Notes: a model not told the origin generated them from the letters alone. Counted from the stretch's first letter, positions 31,938 through 45,619 are shown. The stretch: 64,000 nucleotides of DNA from Cloeon dipterum (GCF_949628265.1 NC_088789.1:21631883-21695882); one strand, 5' to 3'. Made by a program: numbers and translations.

Positions 31938-34900
31938 ATGTCCGCGCAAGTCTTTGGTCAAAACACGAGGTGAGTTTTCTTTTCTTAAGTTTACGAACTG
32001 TTTCGAGTTTTCACGCAAAAATAATTATATCACGGAGAAAACTGCTGACTGATAGAAAAAGAAACGTTTGATGAGTCTGTGTTAACCGCGCGGTTTTTTT
32101 ATTTCTGCGACTTAAAATTCAGCTAAAATGCTGAATAACCTGCTGTGTCTTGTAAATTAAAACTATCTTGCCGTTTTCAATATTTGATAAAAGTGGATAT
32201 TCACTGAAAATTCCTAAAAAATCAATTTGCTAAAAAAATCGAGAAATTGCTAAAATTTCCCAAGTTGTGTTTTAAATTTCTGAATAATTTGGCTCCATAG
32301 TTTGCATACTAATCAATCGGTGAGCACTGTCTCCTTCTGTAAATTCATGATTTTCAATTTTAATTTTTTCCCTGGATCAATCTACTTTTAAAAAAATGAT
32401 TGGAGTTTCTTCCTTATTGGTGTAAAAATTGAGCTTTGAAAAATTTGAGCAATTATCTCAACCTTACATTGAGCCATTCGTGATTTATCTGACCCACATA
32501 AAAACCCCAGACTTTAATTTGTCTCTAAATTGTTACGGCGCGAGTGCCGGAAATCCGAGGGAATATCGATCATACACATTTTAAAATCGTGAATTCGTGA
32601 ATGGCAATTAAAAAGGGCACACGCCAGCTGCTTTTCCGCATTGTGTGCTTGGATCGAGACGGCGTAAATGGCGCCATTAAATCCGTCTTGATTTGGGCAC
32701 CGCGGATTGGGGTCAATGTTGACCTGCTCGGCTCGGCTTTCGAAAACAGGCGTGTTCAGCAAGGACGATGCAAAAAGTCTCTGTTTTCGCGCGCGCACAC
32801 GATTCACTTTCAGCTTTGTGTCGACTCACACTGTCAGCGTCGTTGCGGTTTTTGATTATTAATGCGAGGGTGGAAACGCGAAAGGCTGCCCACGGGCGAA
32901 TCGACTGTCAATTACGGCCGCGCCGACAGTAACACACGTTTTTCTTTCATGCGAGCGAGCGCACAATATGCGCAAAATCGTGATTCGCACGTTATTTATT
33001 GTGTGCGGTTCAAAGTTCAAAGCCTCTTTTACAATGCAACTCCTTCAGGTGACGTGAGTACGTGTCGGCATCGTTCAGGGATGCGAAGGAATTGCGATTT
33101 AAACTTATTGCGCGTTGTGTGCAATAATATTCTCGTCGCCAATTGTCATTTTCATACGTGAGACGCGCTCTGGAACTGCTAAACAACAAATTTATTTCAA
33201 TCTCCTCGTAAAAGGCACGTTTCCTGTTTTGTCTGTTTGCTTAATATCGAGCTCTAATTGAGCAACTTCCCTATTAAAGGTATTTAGGGGTGACTCAATG
33301 TTTCCAGCCTTGGCCAGCTAGCAATGCGCTTTTACATTTCCAGACTGCATTCTTCAAGCTCAGCAGTTTTCATTCAATTTCCGCTCGACTCTCAGCGATT
33401 TGGAGGATAAACTGATGAGGCGGCTGAACTCATTGTTATAATTCGATAGACGCAGAGCTGCGCAGAATGCGGAGAACGCTGAAAATTTATCGTGGTGGTC
33501 GTCAGCAGTTAATTTCAATGCCAACCACAACAGTCATAGCGAGTGTACCCTCTCAAGGCCCGGTTGAAGGCATTTTCATCTCGCGGCAGCGGCCGGCGAC
33601 ACCGCCGGAGAAAGAGCGGTGCATCCATCTATCCATCTTTGTCGCCGCTGCGATTTGCACAATGGTGCATTGGCAAATATTGAGCCAGCATGACTCGCCC
33701 GACGGAATAATTTATGAATACGGGTTTGGCTTGAAAACGCAGGCAGCAGGCAAGGTTCGATCGCCTCGAGTGCAATGCAATAACTGCGTGAAAACTGAGA
33801 TCATACTTGCTTGCTATGCTGTACTCAGGCAGTGTCACGTCTAATTTAATTAGAAACGCTCAACCTTCAGCCTTCACAAGCATATATTGTGATCTTGTGC
33901 TCTGACGTTATCTTGTAACACGACCATATTGGGGGTTCGGATGACATGCCGAGATAGGGTATCTTGAAATGCATTATTTCGCCACAGAAATTGTTGTCTT
34001 TGACTTAACAAACTTTGTCTTTGTTTCACGTTCTGGTGAAATCGTTTCTCTCACAGCCAGAAATAAACCTTGCAATCTTCTATCGTGATTCATTTTGTTA
34101 ATTTTATCATGAGCACACTTGAAAAATAGTCGATATTCAATTTTGTAAACTGAATTGAGTTGACCACCTTTTTTAAAACTGTACAGTGACAATTTCGACA
34201 CATTTGTTTCCAAAGGAGGTTCGCAGCAAGGGTATGAAAGACTTGCTGGTCGATTTCGAAGAGTTTCAAAAGCTTCAAAACCGCTAGAAATCTCGCAATC
34301 GAAAAATGAGTAGTTAGCACCCTTTGAGATTATAATATTTACGAGTTTCACAAGAAACACACAAACTGTCTGTTTAATGAGCTGACAATCTTCGCAAACA
34401 AACTGTCCGTCTGACCCCAAATCGAGCCAAAAGGGTCTCCTGTTCGGTGCAATCATCCTTTCTGCAATCCGTTTATTATTGGACGTCGCAGAGGCAGAGA
34501 GCAAACCTTGTTGATCTCGCGCGTCTCGAGTGTGTGTATGCATGTTTGTTTCCTGGATGTGCAGTGATCTCATCGTCATCCATCAGGAGCACGAAGCCGT
34601 GCGTCGCTCGCTTGGGTTCACCGCCTCTCCTCTCCTCGTCCAAGACGGCTATTTTATAATTACACACCTCCGTCCCTTCAATTGCCTGCGCCTTAATTTG
34701 GAGATGCCCACCGCTAAAGCGCGACTGTAAATAATTTTGATTGGCCGTAAAATCTTTTTATCACTCGACTGACTGTTGATTTAAAACCAGTGAAAACACA
34801 CGTGCCGCTTTCGTGTTCCCTCTGGCGTTTTTAGGCGATTACGTTGGCGTTGTATCACCAGGATCTAAATTTGTTCAGCTTGGAAATGATCGGTGCCATA

Positions 34901-37900
34901 TATTTTATTTAATGGATTTAAAATCATTCATGGAAAATAAATAAAATTTTAATGTACCAAATATTTGTTGCCTATTTAAGCAATCGTTCACGTGATTTAT
35001 GAAACTGAATTTCCTTACGAATTAATTTTTAATCCTTTGAAGAACTTAAAGGAATTGTAAGGACCCTTAAATGCTGGATTTTTTTCGGCAAATGAAATTT
35101 TAAAACGCTTTTTGCCATCCAACTGTCTATAATCGCAAGTAATTTAATTCCAACAAGTGGTTATTACTAAAAAATCCATGCAAATTTATTTTTAAATGTT
35201 GGAAAGTTTACCTTAAGGGACTATTAAGATGTAAATACTTTCAACCGTGTTGACAATTTTCCCACTTGTTCAAATGTAATTAAACATTTAATATTTCTTT
35301 AATTAATATTTCCACTAATTTTGTTAAAAGAAATAAAAACATTAGCTCATTATTTTTACTTTTTGATGTTTCTGCGGAGCTTTATCTGGGAACCGTGACA
35401 AACCCCGAACAATAGGTAGGCGATCAGGCTGAAAATGGATGTGATTGTGCTTGGAAACGAATAATAAGCAATAAAAATCGAGAGTGTGTGTACGTTGATA
35501 TTTCACAAGGAAGGCAGGCAGGCAGGCGTGTCCCACGCACCCTCGAGGAATCTGTCTGCCCACAAAGGTCTGCTCCCACATGCGCTTTTCGGTCCTCTGC
35601 TTAGATGCCGATGGCACACACATCCAATCAAACTAGCCCTTCGCTGCTTCCTACTCGCTGCATAAATAACAGGTAAAAATGATACCGCTGCCCACAATGC
35701 CAACCGGGAGATCATCCCGTGCGACCATTTCCCTGCTAATTGGCTTCTTTTCAGCCGTCTGCCGCCGCCCATATTCAGCGCGCAATTACCAAATGACCAA
35801 CCGACCTTTTCGATTGCGACGCCTACCCGCCGTTTTGCCATTTTTAGCTAAATGCAGTCATTGGCGAACAGGTGTTTTCAATCTGTCGGACTGAATGAGG
35901 CGCTTTATTGGCACTTTGATAAAGGTGTCCTCTCAATTTGCGAAAGTGGACTTGACCAAAACTAAACATTCACTTTTTTTATTTCGCAGTTTCAATCAGA
36001 CACAGTCCAACGGACACTCCCGCTTTTTTTCCTGGCGAGGCTGTTAGCACATTGCATTCAGCATTTTGTTGTGTTTTTCCTCTCTAAGCAAATGACAAAT
36101 ATGCGTGTTTGAGAAATAAAGACGTGAACGCCGTTCGAGTATTGCGGTGCGTGTGTCTGCACGCTGCCTGCGCCGCTGAGGAAAATGTGACGTCACGTAT
36201 AAATAAGTAGCGAGACTGTTGTGAAGAAAAGTAGTATGGTTATTATTAGACGTTAGATCACCGAACGTTTACTTCCACCTCCCGGCACTACAAAAATTAT
36301 CTGCCGCGCCATCAGCGTGTTCGAAACTGTTCTCCGACTGATAGTGTCTCTCCGGCGGCTCGGACGTGGGGGCATATGAGCGCCTAATTGAATTGCAAAT
36401 GAGGTACACACACACATTCATTAACGCGCGCGCGAAATCGGGCTGCCGCGGAGCGAGACGCCAATTTGGTATACCTTTTTCATTCAGTCGTACCGTGCTG
36501 CTGCTGGATGCCGCTTTGGGCGTCGTTCTCAAAAAAAGTCGTGACACCGCTTTTGTCACGTATCGTGTCGCAAAATTGGCAGTCGCGCTGACGAAAAGAA
36601 ATTTATAGGAATCCAGCTTAAATTTTCGTCTGCGTCCCATTCACGAAAAAAACGATTCTCGGTGATTTTTCTTTCGCGGGGTCCGTGCTGTCTGAGGATG
36701 ATGACCATTTAAGGAACTTAGACCGCATCTCACTGTTGGCTGCGCGTCCTACGCGAGCCGAAGGTATACGCAGCGTAGAAGTGAGTTTTCTTTCGAATAC
36801 ACGCCTGGCCCGATGACATCATGCCGTCGTGTTTATGTATGTGATTATTATTTTATATACCTTTCTACACACACACGGGCGAGATCGGTGAACCAAGTTT
36901 CGCCGCTGCTTACGTATTTTCTCAATAATGCCCACTCGCTCTCGCTACACTCGTGTCCGGCAAGCGAGCAAAAGGGACCTTTCGAGACGGCCACGGTTAA
37001 TTATCGAGCGATAATGCGCGGCAAACCGTGCCGACGATATAAGCTTTGCAAAAGTTCCTCGCAATTTTTCCTGATCTGCGTGTTGTCGGAAGCGAGATGT
37101 ATCATTGATTCCTGGAAAATAATTAGCATAGTCACCCTTCGCAGTTAGTCAGCATTAATTGTGCAGTTTAAGGATGGACATTTCGCCTTTTATTAATACG
37201 ACGCACGACACGACGAAAATATCTGAAACAGTTTTCAAGGCGTCGGTGACGTCATATTTCCGTCCCAAAGCCAGAAAGAGCGGCTCACTCGACACGCGGG
37301 TTGCATAAAGGTTCGAGCCCAGCCGGCGGCACCTTCGCATTCGCAAAGAACACGCGGAAAGAAATAAAACAAAGCCGCGAAATCTCTACTCTCGTTTCTG
37401 GAGCTGTTTTCGTCCGCGATGCGATGAGGCGAGTTTTTATTCTGGTCGGTATCGCGCGCATCAGCGCGGCTCGAGCAGAGCGATCTATCTAGCCAATCCA
37501 CTTTGGCTGATCAAGTCAGCAGCACAATAATGGCTATGGCATCATGGGCCACGGCAAAATCATCGCAGATAATACAATTATGACCGACTGCGACTGGGAG
37601 AGAGATGCATCAAAGCCGCGTGACATCATCTGAAAATAGCGCCTCTTTTTGTGTCGGGCCAGGCCAACTCTCTCGCGCGCGCATCTGCGTGCGTGTGTGT
37701 ACAAGTAGAAAATGACGCTGTTTTGCAGATTGAATTTTGTTTAGCGCGGTGCCACATTCCGCTGATAGGATAATGACGATAAATAAGCCAGCTTGTGGCA
37801 CCAAACACTTTTCAGATGCATAATTGAGAGCCGACCCAGCAACTTTCAATGATAAAATTCGTTCGGAAATTATGTCATCGCGCGCGCGGCGTTTCGTCCA

Positions 37901-40900
37901 TTCCGAACGTCTGCCGTCATGCCCCGTGTGTCCATCCTTCGCTACGTGATCGAGCTGGCTAATGCGCTCTGATGCCGTAAAGCAGGCGTTGACAGCCGCC
38001 GTCCATCCGTCCGATTTGGCCAAAAGCGGCCGGAGCTGTCCACGCGCGCCGCGAACCTGTTTTGCAGAAAAAACGGCGGAATCCGCCAGCCAGTACTCAC
38101 GAGACTCGAGTGGGCCCCAGATAAATGCTGTAATTATTGCTTTTTAAACGCCTCCCCGCGCAAATATCAGGCCCGAATCAGGCCCACGCTGCTTTATTAA
38201 TCTTGGATTGTGTGTGTGTTTCAGAAAGGTGTACTCGGTGTGGTATGGCCGAGTGGGAACGACCAACTCAATCACGTCCGACCAGGTTCAGCAAGTCTTC
38301 AACGATATGGATCTCTACCCTTCCAAGTCGCAGGGTAACTGTCTTGTATCTTGTGCTTGATTCGGGTTTCCAAAACCTATTTAAACCATTCAAAAGTTTT
38401 GTTTCAATTCATCCATTTTTTATTTATCAGAATAAAATTTAGAAACAAACTTGTGCTACTGGTCAAAATTTTAATTTTAGTTCTTGAAAATGACTGCTCA
38501 AAACATTCGGGTTTAAGCTCGAATTAATTCAGGGCGTTGTTTAAATTCTCTGATGGAATCGGATCCTTAGTTTTCAGGCTTTAAAAGCACTGTCCACCTA
38601 CTGAAAATCAATTTTTATTTCGCCAAAGGAGAATTTCCCTCACAAACTACTCATATTTGAACATATCTCACCGATAAAAGTCAAAATAAATTCCAAAAAG
38701 TGGTAGTTTTCCAGAAAAAGCATATTTATTGACCGTTCTATTTTCATTGAGTTTTGATATTTGAAGTTAATGAAGTTGGCTATGCAGAATAAGTGTCTTG
38801 TTTAACTGTGTAATTGATGTACCGATCTCGTTCTTCTTCCTCCGTTCTCGGCAAAGCTTGATTTATAACACGGTTTATTTTTTCTCTCGCGCTCTCTGTT
38901 AATACGCGAGCAGAGCAATTAATATCAACACACACGGTCGGACCCACGCGCAATTGATATAGATATATCACTCGCAACGGTTAGCGGCTGGGTGGGCGAC
39001 TCGAAAAATAACGAGATGCAATAAGGGACTGGCGTTTTGTTATTTACACGAGACAGGTATTCAGGTGCGAGGCGTGGAGCGTGTGTGTGAGTGAGCGTGC
39101 ACCAACATGAAAATCGGGGATTTCAGCGGAGGAGTCAGACTCTTTTGCTCGTGTCACCAGCCCCCAAGATGGCAATTTTCTAGTTGGGAGCCAATCGGAG
39201 AAGGCTCGAGATTTGTCATTCGTCTATTTTGCACACATGGTGTGTGCGAGTGAGGGCGACCGCATCGACGCAGCCGCCGTGGCCGTGAGCGCGTGCTCTT
39301 TCGCGTGCGTTTGACCCGTTTGGATTCCCGATTAAAAAAGGAATCTGGACTTTTGTGTTGCAGTTTACGAGATGCTGCAGTGCGCGAAGGAGTGCGCCAA
39401 CCGCAGCACGGCAGCTTACCTCACGTTCGGCGAGTTCTGCGTATTCGCCACCGAACTCAAGCGCTGCTATGAAAAAGGGTGAGTTTGCGTCCCGTCTGTA
39501 TTTGCGGAGAGCAATAGACTGACTTTTGCCCTCAGCAGCATATCACGCCCGATGCAAATGTCGAGAAAAAACGGGGAGACCGAGGAGAAAAACAACAAAA
39601 GGAGAAATAACAAAAATTTGAGTGAGTTGAATGACATTTTTTTCTGAGCTATAATAAATTTTAACTTCTTTTTCACTGCTTACTCAAAAGGTGATGATTG
39701 TTATGATGGTGAGATATTAAAATTCTTTATCGTCGTTGCTTAAAATCCCATGTTTAAATTCCTTATTCGACAAGTTTCACCGTTATGGTAGCTCCTTATT
39801 TGACGATAAAATGCAAAATTAAACAGAGGTTCAGTTTTTATATTAAAATTTTTCTATTGAAAGGATAAATAAATTCGCACATGTCTTTATTTGGCATGGG
39901 TCTTCAGATTTTCATGAAATTTGATAGAGGGGCTATTCTAATAGACTCAAGGCCCACCTGATAATCTCAGGTCCCAGAATTGGATATTTTACAAGACTAT
40001 TTTAGAAGACTCAAAGTTGTCCCTTTTTCAAAATTGCAATTTCAGCAAACAAAAGTAACTTCTGTTCTGATCGTGGGAAATAATAAATGTCTAAAATATT
40101 ATGCGTATCATACCCAACAACTTTGCTTACTTTTTGGGGCAAAGGTCAAGTTCATACAAATCAGGTCGAAAACGTGTATGGAACCGATGCCCTTTCCGCG
40201 GGATCGGTTGACCCTGTTTTAAATACTTCAAAATTTACTGTGACGCTGAAACTTGAAAAAAGTAACTAAAACAAGGCTTAAAGCAACGATTGAATTTATT
40301 TTTGAAGAACCTTTTTATTAAATTACTACCGAAATTTTATTATTTAAATACAAACCAGTTTTGTTCTTTAAATTTCATTTTCCATGTTCGAAATTATGCA
40401 TATATGAATCATTTTTATCTATTTCGCGTAAATTTTACATAGCATTTTGGCGTTTTGCAGAGAGCGTGCCTAAATACGAGGTATTCCTCGGCGGCTCATG
40501 CAACCCGACAACCTGGCGACAGGACACAGCAATACCCATGCTGAAAAAACTGGGAATCACTTTCTACAACCCACAAGTGTCACACTGGGGCCCCGAACTG
40601 GTCGAGTTGGAGTGGAAAGCCAAGCAGCACGCCACCGTCCTCTTCTTTGTGATGGACAACGAGACGCGCTCAGTGGCGTCCCTGATCGAAGCAGCTCACA
40701 GCGCCGCGAAGCAGCGGAAGCTGATCCTGGTCATCAGCTCGTACAAAGGGCCGGGACAGGAAATCTGCGGCGAGTTCCTGTCGCAAAAGTGAGTTTGCTT
40801 GCTGCTGGACTAAGTCTGCAAACTGATTTTTCCGTCTCGATCTCGCAGGGAGTACGACGACCTGGCAGCAGGGCAAACGGTTTTACAAGACTTGGTCGAG

Positions 40901-43574
40901 CGACAAGGGATCCCTGTTTTTGACAGCATTCCTGTGGCGCTGAATTGCACAGCTAAAGTTAGTCCGCATATTATATTGTGACACGGCTTGTTAAAGTGAT
41001 TGTTTGTTGTTATTCGATCAGATATTGAGAGAAAACCTCAGCGTACAAGACTTGAGCCTGAAGGATTTTGCGCAGCCAGTGAAAATGGCGCATGTACAGC
41101 TTGGAGATAAGTTGATGTGAGTGCTCACGTAATTTGCGTGTGAATCGCGATCAATTTGATATATTTTTCCGCAGAAAATTAAGGGAAACGTTTGACGCGC
41201 TAGACCACAACAGCTCAGGGCAGCTGAACCTGGCCGACGTGAGTGCTCCTTTCCCTTTCAATGTAAATTCATTATTAAAAAATCTTCCGCTCTTCAGGTG
41301 TGCATGGCGTTCAGAATACTAACCGGCAAGAATCTTTCGATGAAAGACCTCCGGAGTATTGTCGCGAGTCAGAGAGGTATTTCATTTGTCATCACCTAAT
41401 GCCAAAATGCATCATTAATATTCGCAGGAGTTCTGGGAAAAGACGTAACCGACGTGCCTCTTGAGCAACAGTGCGTCACATTCGAGCAGTTCTGCTCTAT
41501 CATGGCTGAATTCAAGATGAGAGAAAGTGAGAATCAATATTCAGGTTCACATTTGTTACTGCGCCGCACGCAGCCCTCTACTTCCTCCTCTACAGGCTTT
41601 CATAACCAGGGAGGCAATTCCACCCCTACCACCACCAGCAGCAGCACGGCACTCGTGCCAGTCAGCTCGGGAATGTGGGGGTGGATGAATTCGCTTGCAA
41701 ATCAAACAGCTATGGTTCTGTCCGACTCTTTTTCTGGGCTCATAGGTACCTTTCAATAATGTAGCATAGATTGCCGTCTCTCTGCTCTCTCCAGCATCCC
41801 ACTAACAAGCATGACTCTTTTGCTCTCTGGTATTATTTTTGTTCGTTTTTTTCTGTTTTCTCTACCTCGATCTGGTTCTGGTGTTTGTCTATTTGTTTAC
41901 TGTTGGTTTTTTTCTTCTGCTCTGCCAACAGACGGATTAGATTTAAAACCGCGCTTTCAGCTTTTTTCTCAAGCATCAATGCGCCGTCACGCCGGCCTAG
42001 AAGCGCGACAAAGCGTAAACAAGTATGTCCGCTCCAGTGTTCTTTAGCGGTACTTAAGACAAGCGAAGCTGTTTATAATTCCTGGGGACTCATGTAGACT
42101 ATAAATCTAACTTGGAAATTTTTTTAATATGGGGGTTTTAAACGTTTGTTTGGGTCAAATTGCGAGCAAAAGGTTAACAAAAGAAATACTGTCAAAATAA
42201 AATCTAGGAAAAACTTGTAGTTTTCGTCACTTAAAAGGAAACCCTTAAGGTTTCAATGTTTTAGTTTTTGGCGAAATTATTGAACTCATGTAGCCTTTCC
42301 CAACATGAATCGAGTACAGTGGTGGAAATTGACGATTTAAACATATCTTTTTAAGGTTTTAATAAAATGGCTTCCCTTTCGTTTTGAGCAAATTGCTAAA
42401 AGAACCTGAGAGCAGACATGATGTGCGATCTTGGCGAGTGACGGCGCATTGCTTAGCTCTTTGCTTATTAGTCAGAGCAAAAAATTTTCTAACGCCCTTC
42501 CTGCAACTCTCCTCTAGAATGGGTAATTGGACCGGCGTCAAGGTCGCCCCTTTCGCGTTCTCCGTCGAGCACAAACAACATGTCCATGAGTCAACCACCC
42601 AGCTGCCTGCGAGACGTCTACCTGGGCGGCTCGGTCAGCGACTCAAACTGGCGAGACGAAATTGCCATTCCTATATTTAAGTGCGTTACCCCCGTTAGTC
42701 CCTCGTGCTATTTATTCACAGATTCCTTTTTGCTCTCTGCAGGAAAAACGGGCTCACCTACGTGAACCCGCAACGCAACTCTGGCAGCTGGGGTAGTCGG
42801 CTAGTTCCTATCGAGGCTGCTGCTATGGACGCCAGTTGGCTCCTCTTGTTCGTGATCACCAATAACTGCAGGGCCGTGGCATCAATGGCAATGGTGAGAT
42901 AAGTCAAAAAATAAGGCAAAAAGACTGTTCTGTGTTTTCCCCCTTAAATAACCACTCTATAACACAACAGATTTTGGATGAATGATTAAACAGAATCATA
43001 CTTTCATCAATTGTATGATTTAGCTGAATTTTAAATTTCGTTGAATATTTTGAATTTCAAATTTTATTAGTTATAAGCTTTGATTCTGACTTTTTAAAAT
43101 TAAATAAATATAAGCCATTTGAACAACCATTTTTAAATTTGATTTCTGTCCCTTCATTTCAATATTTATAGCTCATGTGAATAAACCAGACGTTTCAAAC
43201 TTTTTTGTTGGAAAAATTAGTTTCGGCAAAAAACCTGCCAACTGGACAAACTGCAAACGCTGAAAAACGTAACATTGTTGCATTATATTTGCTTTCAGGC
43301 ATCTCACTACATTGGCCTGGGTTGCAACATAATTCTGTGTGTACAATATCTTCCTGATGACTGTGTAATTGATGGCGAAAAAGTAATGCAAGCCGATTCA
43401 AGTGAATTTGCGTATCAGTAATCGCATTAATTTCAGCTGTCGAAGCAAGCGATAAAGGACTACAACAGGGGCCGCATGTATCTGTCCGATTTGGCCAACA
43501 GGGACGGAGTTCCCGTTTTTGAAAACATCACAGAGGCAGTTCAGTGTGCGGTGACTAAGTGCCTGAACCGATGA
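31938..43574 (+). CDS. EF-hand-like protein with two nucleoside 2-deoxyribosyltransferase-like domains
   Basis: Fourteen coding exons: 31938-31969, 38225-38334, 39364-39478, 39536-39621, 40461-40788, 40849-40957, 41022-41116, 41175-41238, 41298-41376, 41428-41745, 42518-42680, 42743-42893, 43299-43382 and 43437-43574, giving 623 residues. The N-terminus (VYSVWYGRVG..., FNDMDLYPSKSQ) and the segment FDALDHNSSGQLNLAD look like EF-hands. Only the second has a near-canonical loop, and it ends in Asp. Domain 1 (YEVFLGGSCNPTTWRQDTAIP) and domain 2 (RDVYLGGSVSDSNWRDEIAIP) share the GGS...W(R)xxxAIP start and the LLFxxxNxxRxVAS segment of nucleoside 2-deoxyribosyltransferase-like proteins. Whether either is an enzyme is unknown. 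An AATAAA at 43614 closely follows the stop. I do not recognise a gene name. Confidence 0.82.
31970..38224. other. Second intron of the EF-hand/NDT gene, 6.3 kb
   Basis: This is the longest intron in the window. It contains many GC-rich islands (32850-33060, 34440-34640, 36120-36700, 37250-38100) and AT-rich stretches between them. Open frames on both strands are short, show no family motif and lack consistent splice phases. The GC islands may be enhancers or alternative promoters. Confidence 0.45.
41932..42046 (+). CDS. Probable alternative last exon of the EF-hand/NDT gene
   Basis: After a strong TCTGCCAACAG acceptor the frame follows on from exon 41428-41745 in phase 1 and runs 38 codons to a TAG at 42044-42046. 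A donor inside it at 42023 would leave phase 2, which does not fit the next exon at 42518 (it needs phase 1). Used as a terminal exon, it would give a shorter protein with only the first transferase-like domain. Confidence 0.45.
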
Positions 43575-45619
43575 CTATTCGACATGCCGCCGTTGTTGAG
43601 CAAGAGTTGAAAAAATAAACGCACCGCCCACGTTTTTTTACCTGTTGAGAAAGTAACATTAACATCGGACTACGGATTTTGAAAAGGAGAGGATTTCCCA
43701 ACAAGTCACACATTTTGATGCCATATTTTTCATCATTTGCTATTAGTTTGTATTTGGATTTTGAATTTTTAACTGTACCTGACACCATTGTAATTTTACT
43801 TAAGATCAGCTGCTTGCTAAATTTGTCGCAACACCTCTGACTGTTTCATAAGTTAAGCAGCCGTACGCATAATAATTATTGTTTGTTACTCATTTACGAC
43901 TCTTCGGAAGGGAAAAAAGGTTTGTCAGCACTCTGTGGCATGATTCAACATTCCAACGATTTATTTCCTCCACACTGCGCGCACAGTCCGCGTCGATATG
44001 CAAGCGAGTGTATGCAAATTTACTTTAAATGTACTTATACCTCAGATTAGTTTGTCCTCATGCATAATTATTAATTAATCGTAGTGCCGATTTTCAAAAG
44101 GAATCCGCCGATCGGAACGAGCACGCAGAGGATAGGGTAGCTGGCCGAATGTATCTTAAAATAATTTCATAGGCGGGACATAACACTGTAGGAAAGTTAG
44201 CCTAAGCAGCAGCAGCAGCAGCAGCGTTAGTTGGGCCAGAGCTAGTGGGCCAATGTCAAAATCGAGCGATTGCTTTCACGTCCAACACATGCAGTTTTAT
44301 GCATCCTTGGCATCTTTCTTATTTCTGTATAACAATTTATATGACCAGTTTGTTGCTCTTAGAAAATAACCCAGAAAATGCATTTTTATCATTTTAAGCG
44401 TGTAACTCAAAAGGTTTTATTTTTCTCCACCATCAGCAGATTCAGATTTCTTTTTTTTAATATTGGCTCACACGTATTAATCGTATTAACCCAATTTTCG
44501 TGATTTAAACCCTGCGTTCGTTTAAGTGGTGGTTATGAAAGTTATAATTGGCTTTGACTAATGGTTTTGCTCCGTAAATTACGCCCTATAGTTGGCCAGA
44601 TTAGGATATTTATCGCATTTTTCTGCCACTGTTGGAGTTTAGCGCTGTTCAAAATTCTCTAGTAAACTGACAAGTAGCTAAGGTGAGCTATTAGTTTTAT
44701 TAAATTTCTGTTGAAATTAACTCAACATCTTCTGGGCGATTGATTGGATTGGAACACGACTTCGTTATAAAATTGTTTCCAAGTTTTGTGTGACTTTCAT
44801 CATTTTGTTGTCTTAAAAAAGGAACGGACGCAAAAAGATTTATGTATGTACATTGAAGCAATTTTTTGTTTTATTTATAATCACAATATTTTTATAATTG
44901 ATAAATCTTGCTGGCTGTTTTTTGATCAAGTGAAAAAAACACGTTGAAAACAAGGCTTTCAAAATAATTAAAAATTTCTGCTTCTATGCAAATGGACTCA
45001 TTTCTCATGACAAATAAACCTAATTTTCGTGAAATACGCTTTCCTCGTCTCTTTTCAACAGTAAAATTTAAAAATCCTTAAATTTGTGTGACATGGAAAC
45101 CCTGCATATCGACCTAAACAAGTATGTAGCAAGAATAATTTAGACACGTGTAGACTTTCTTGAAGTTGGAAAAAATTGCTATTGAAAACTTAAACATGTC
45201 CAATCTGTAGCTCAAAAGAAATATAAAAACTTTGACTGGTAGTTCATGTTTAAATTTATAGAAACCAACGTTTGATGCAAAACAATGTAAAGTTGTAAGG
45301 ACTGGGGTTTCCGTGTGAGAATTTCCAGAATTTCACACCACTTCGATTTTTCCCTTTGCGCCAATCAGCCCGAAACAGACTAACAAATTACAACATACTA
45401 CTGCAGCGCCTCTAGTGCCTCTACATTGACATTCACTTGTTTCTCTGCAGCTGGACTGATCCTGTTGTTTTTTTCTCTCAGGTAAAAATCGCTTTATTCG
45501 ATTTAATGTCACATTAACCCGACTTTTATCGCTTTTTATTCAACAAAATTTTAAGCAACCTTCGTTTTATGCTGTTTTTGTTTCGTATCTCCGCAGAATA
45601 ACCATCAAACAGACGAGAA
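43575..45619. other. Intergenic region and DAPIT 5' UTR
   Basis: AT-rich spacer. From about 45410 it becomes the likely 5' UTR of the DAPIT gene, with a donor at 45481 (GTAAAA) and an acceptor ending at 45596 that would remove a 5' UTR intron. A CAG repeat lies at 44206-44225. Confidence 0.5.
44206..44225. repeat. (CAG)n tract
   Basis: Six to seven CAG units in non-coding sequence. Confidence 0.85.

Noticed and set aside
32514-33161. Several medium open frames in GC-rich intron sequence
   Set aside because: Open mainly because of low stop frequency in GC-rich DNA; no family resemblance.
33467-33844. 125-codon plus frame inside the 6 kb intron
   Set aside because: No motif, mixed composition and no in-phase splice partners.
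42023-42517. Using the 42023 donor to join exon 41932-42022 to 42518
   Set aside because: Would shift the second transferase-like domain out of frame and stop soon after.
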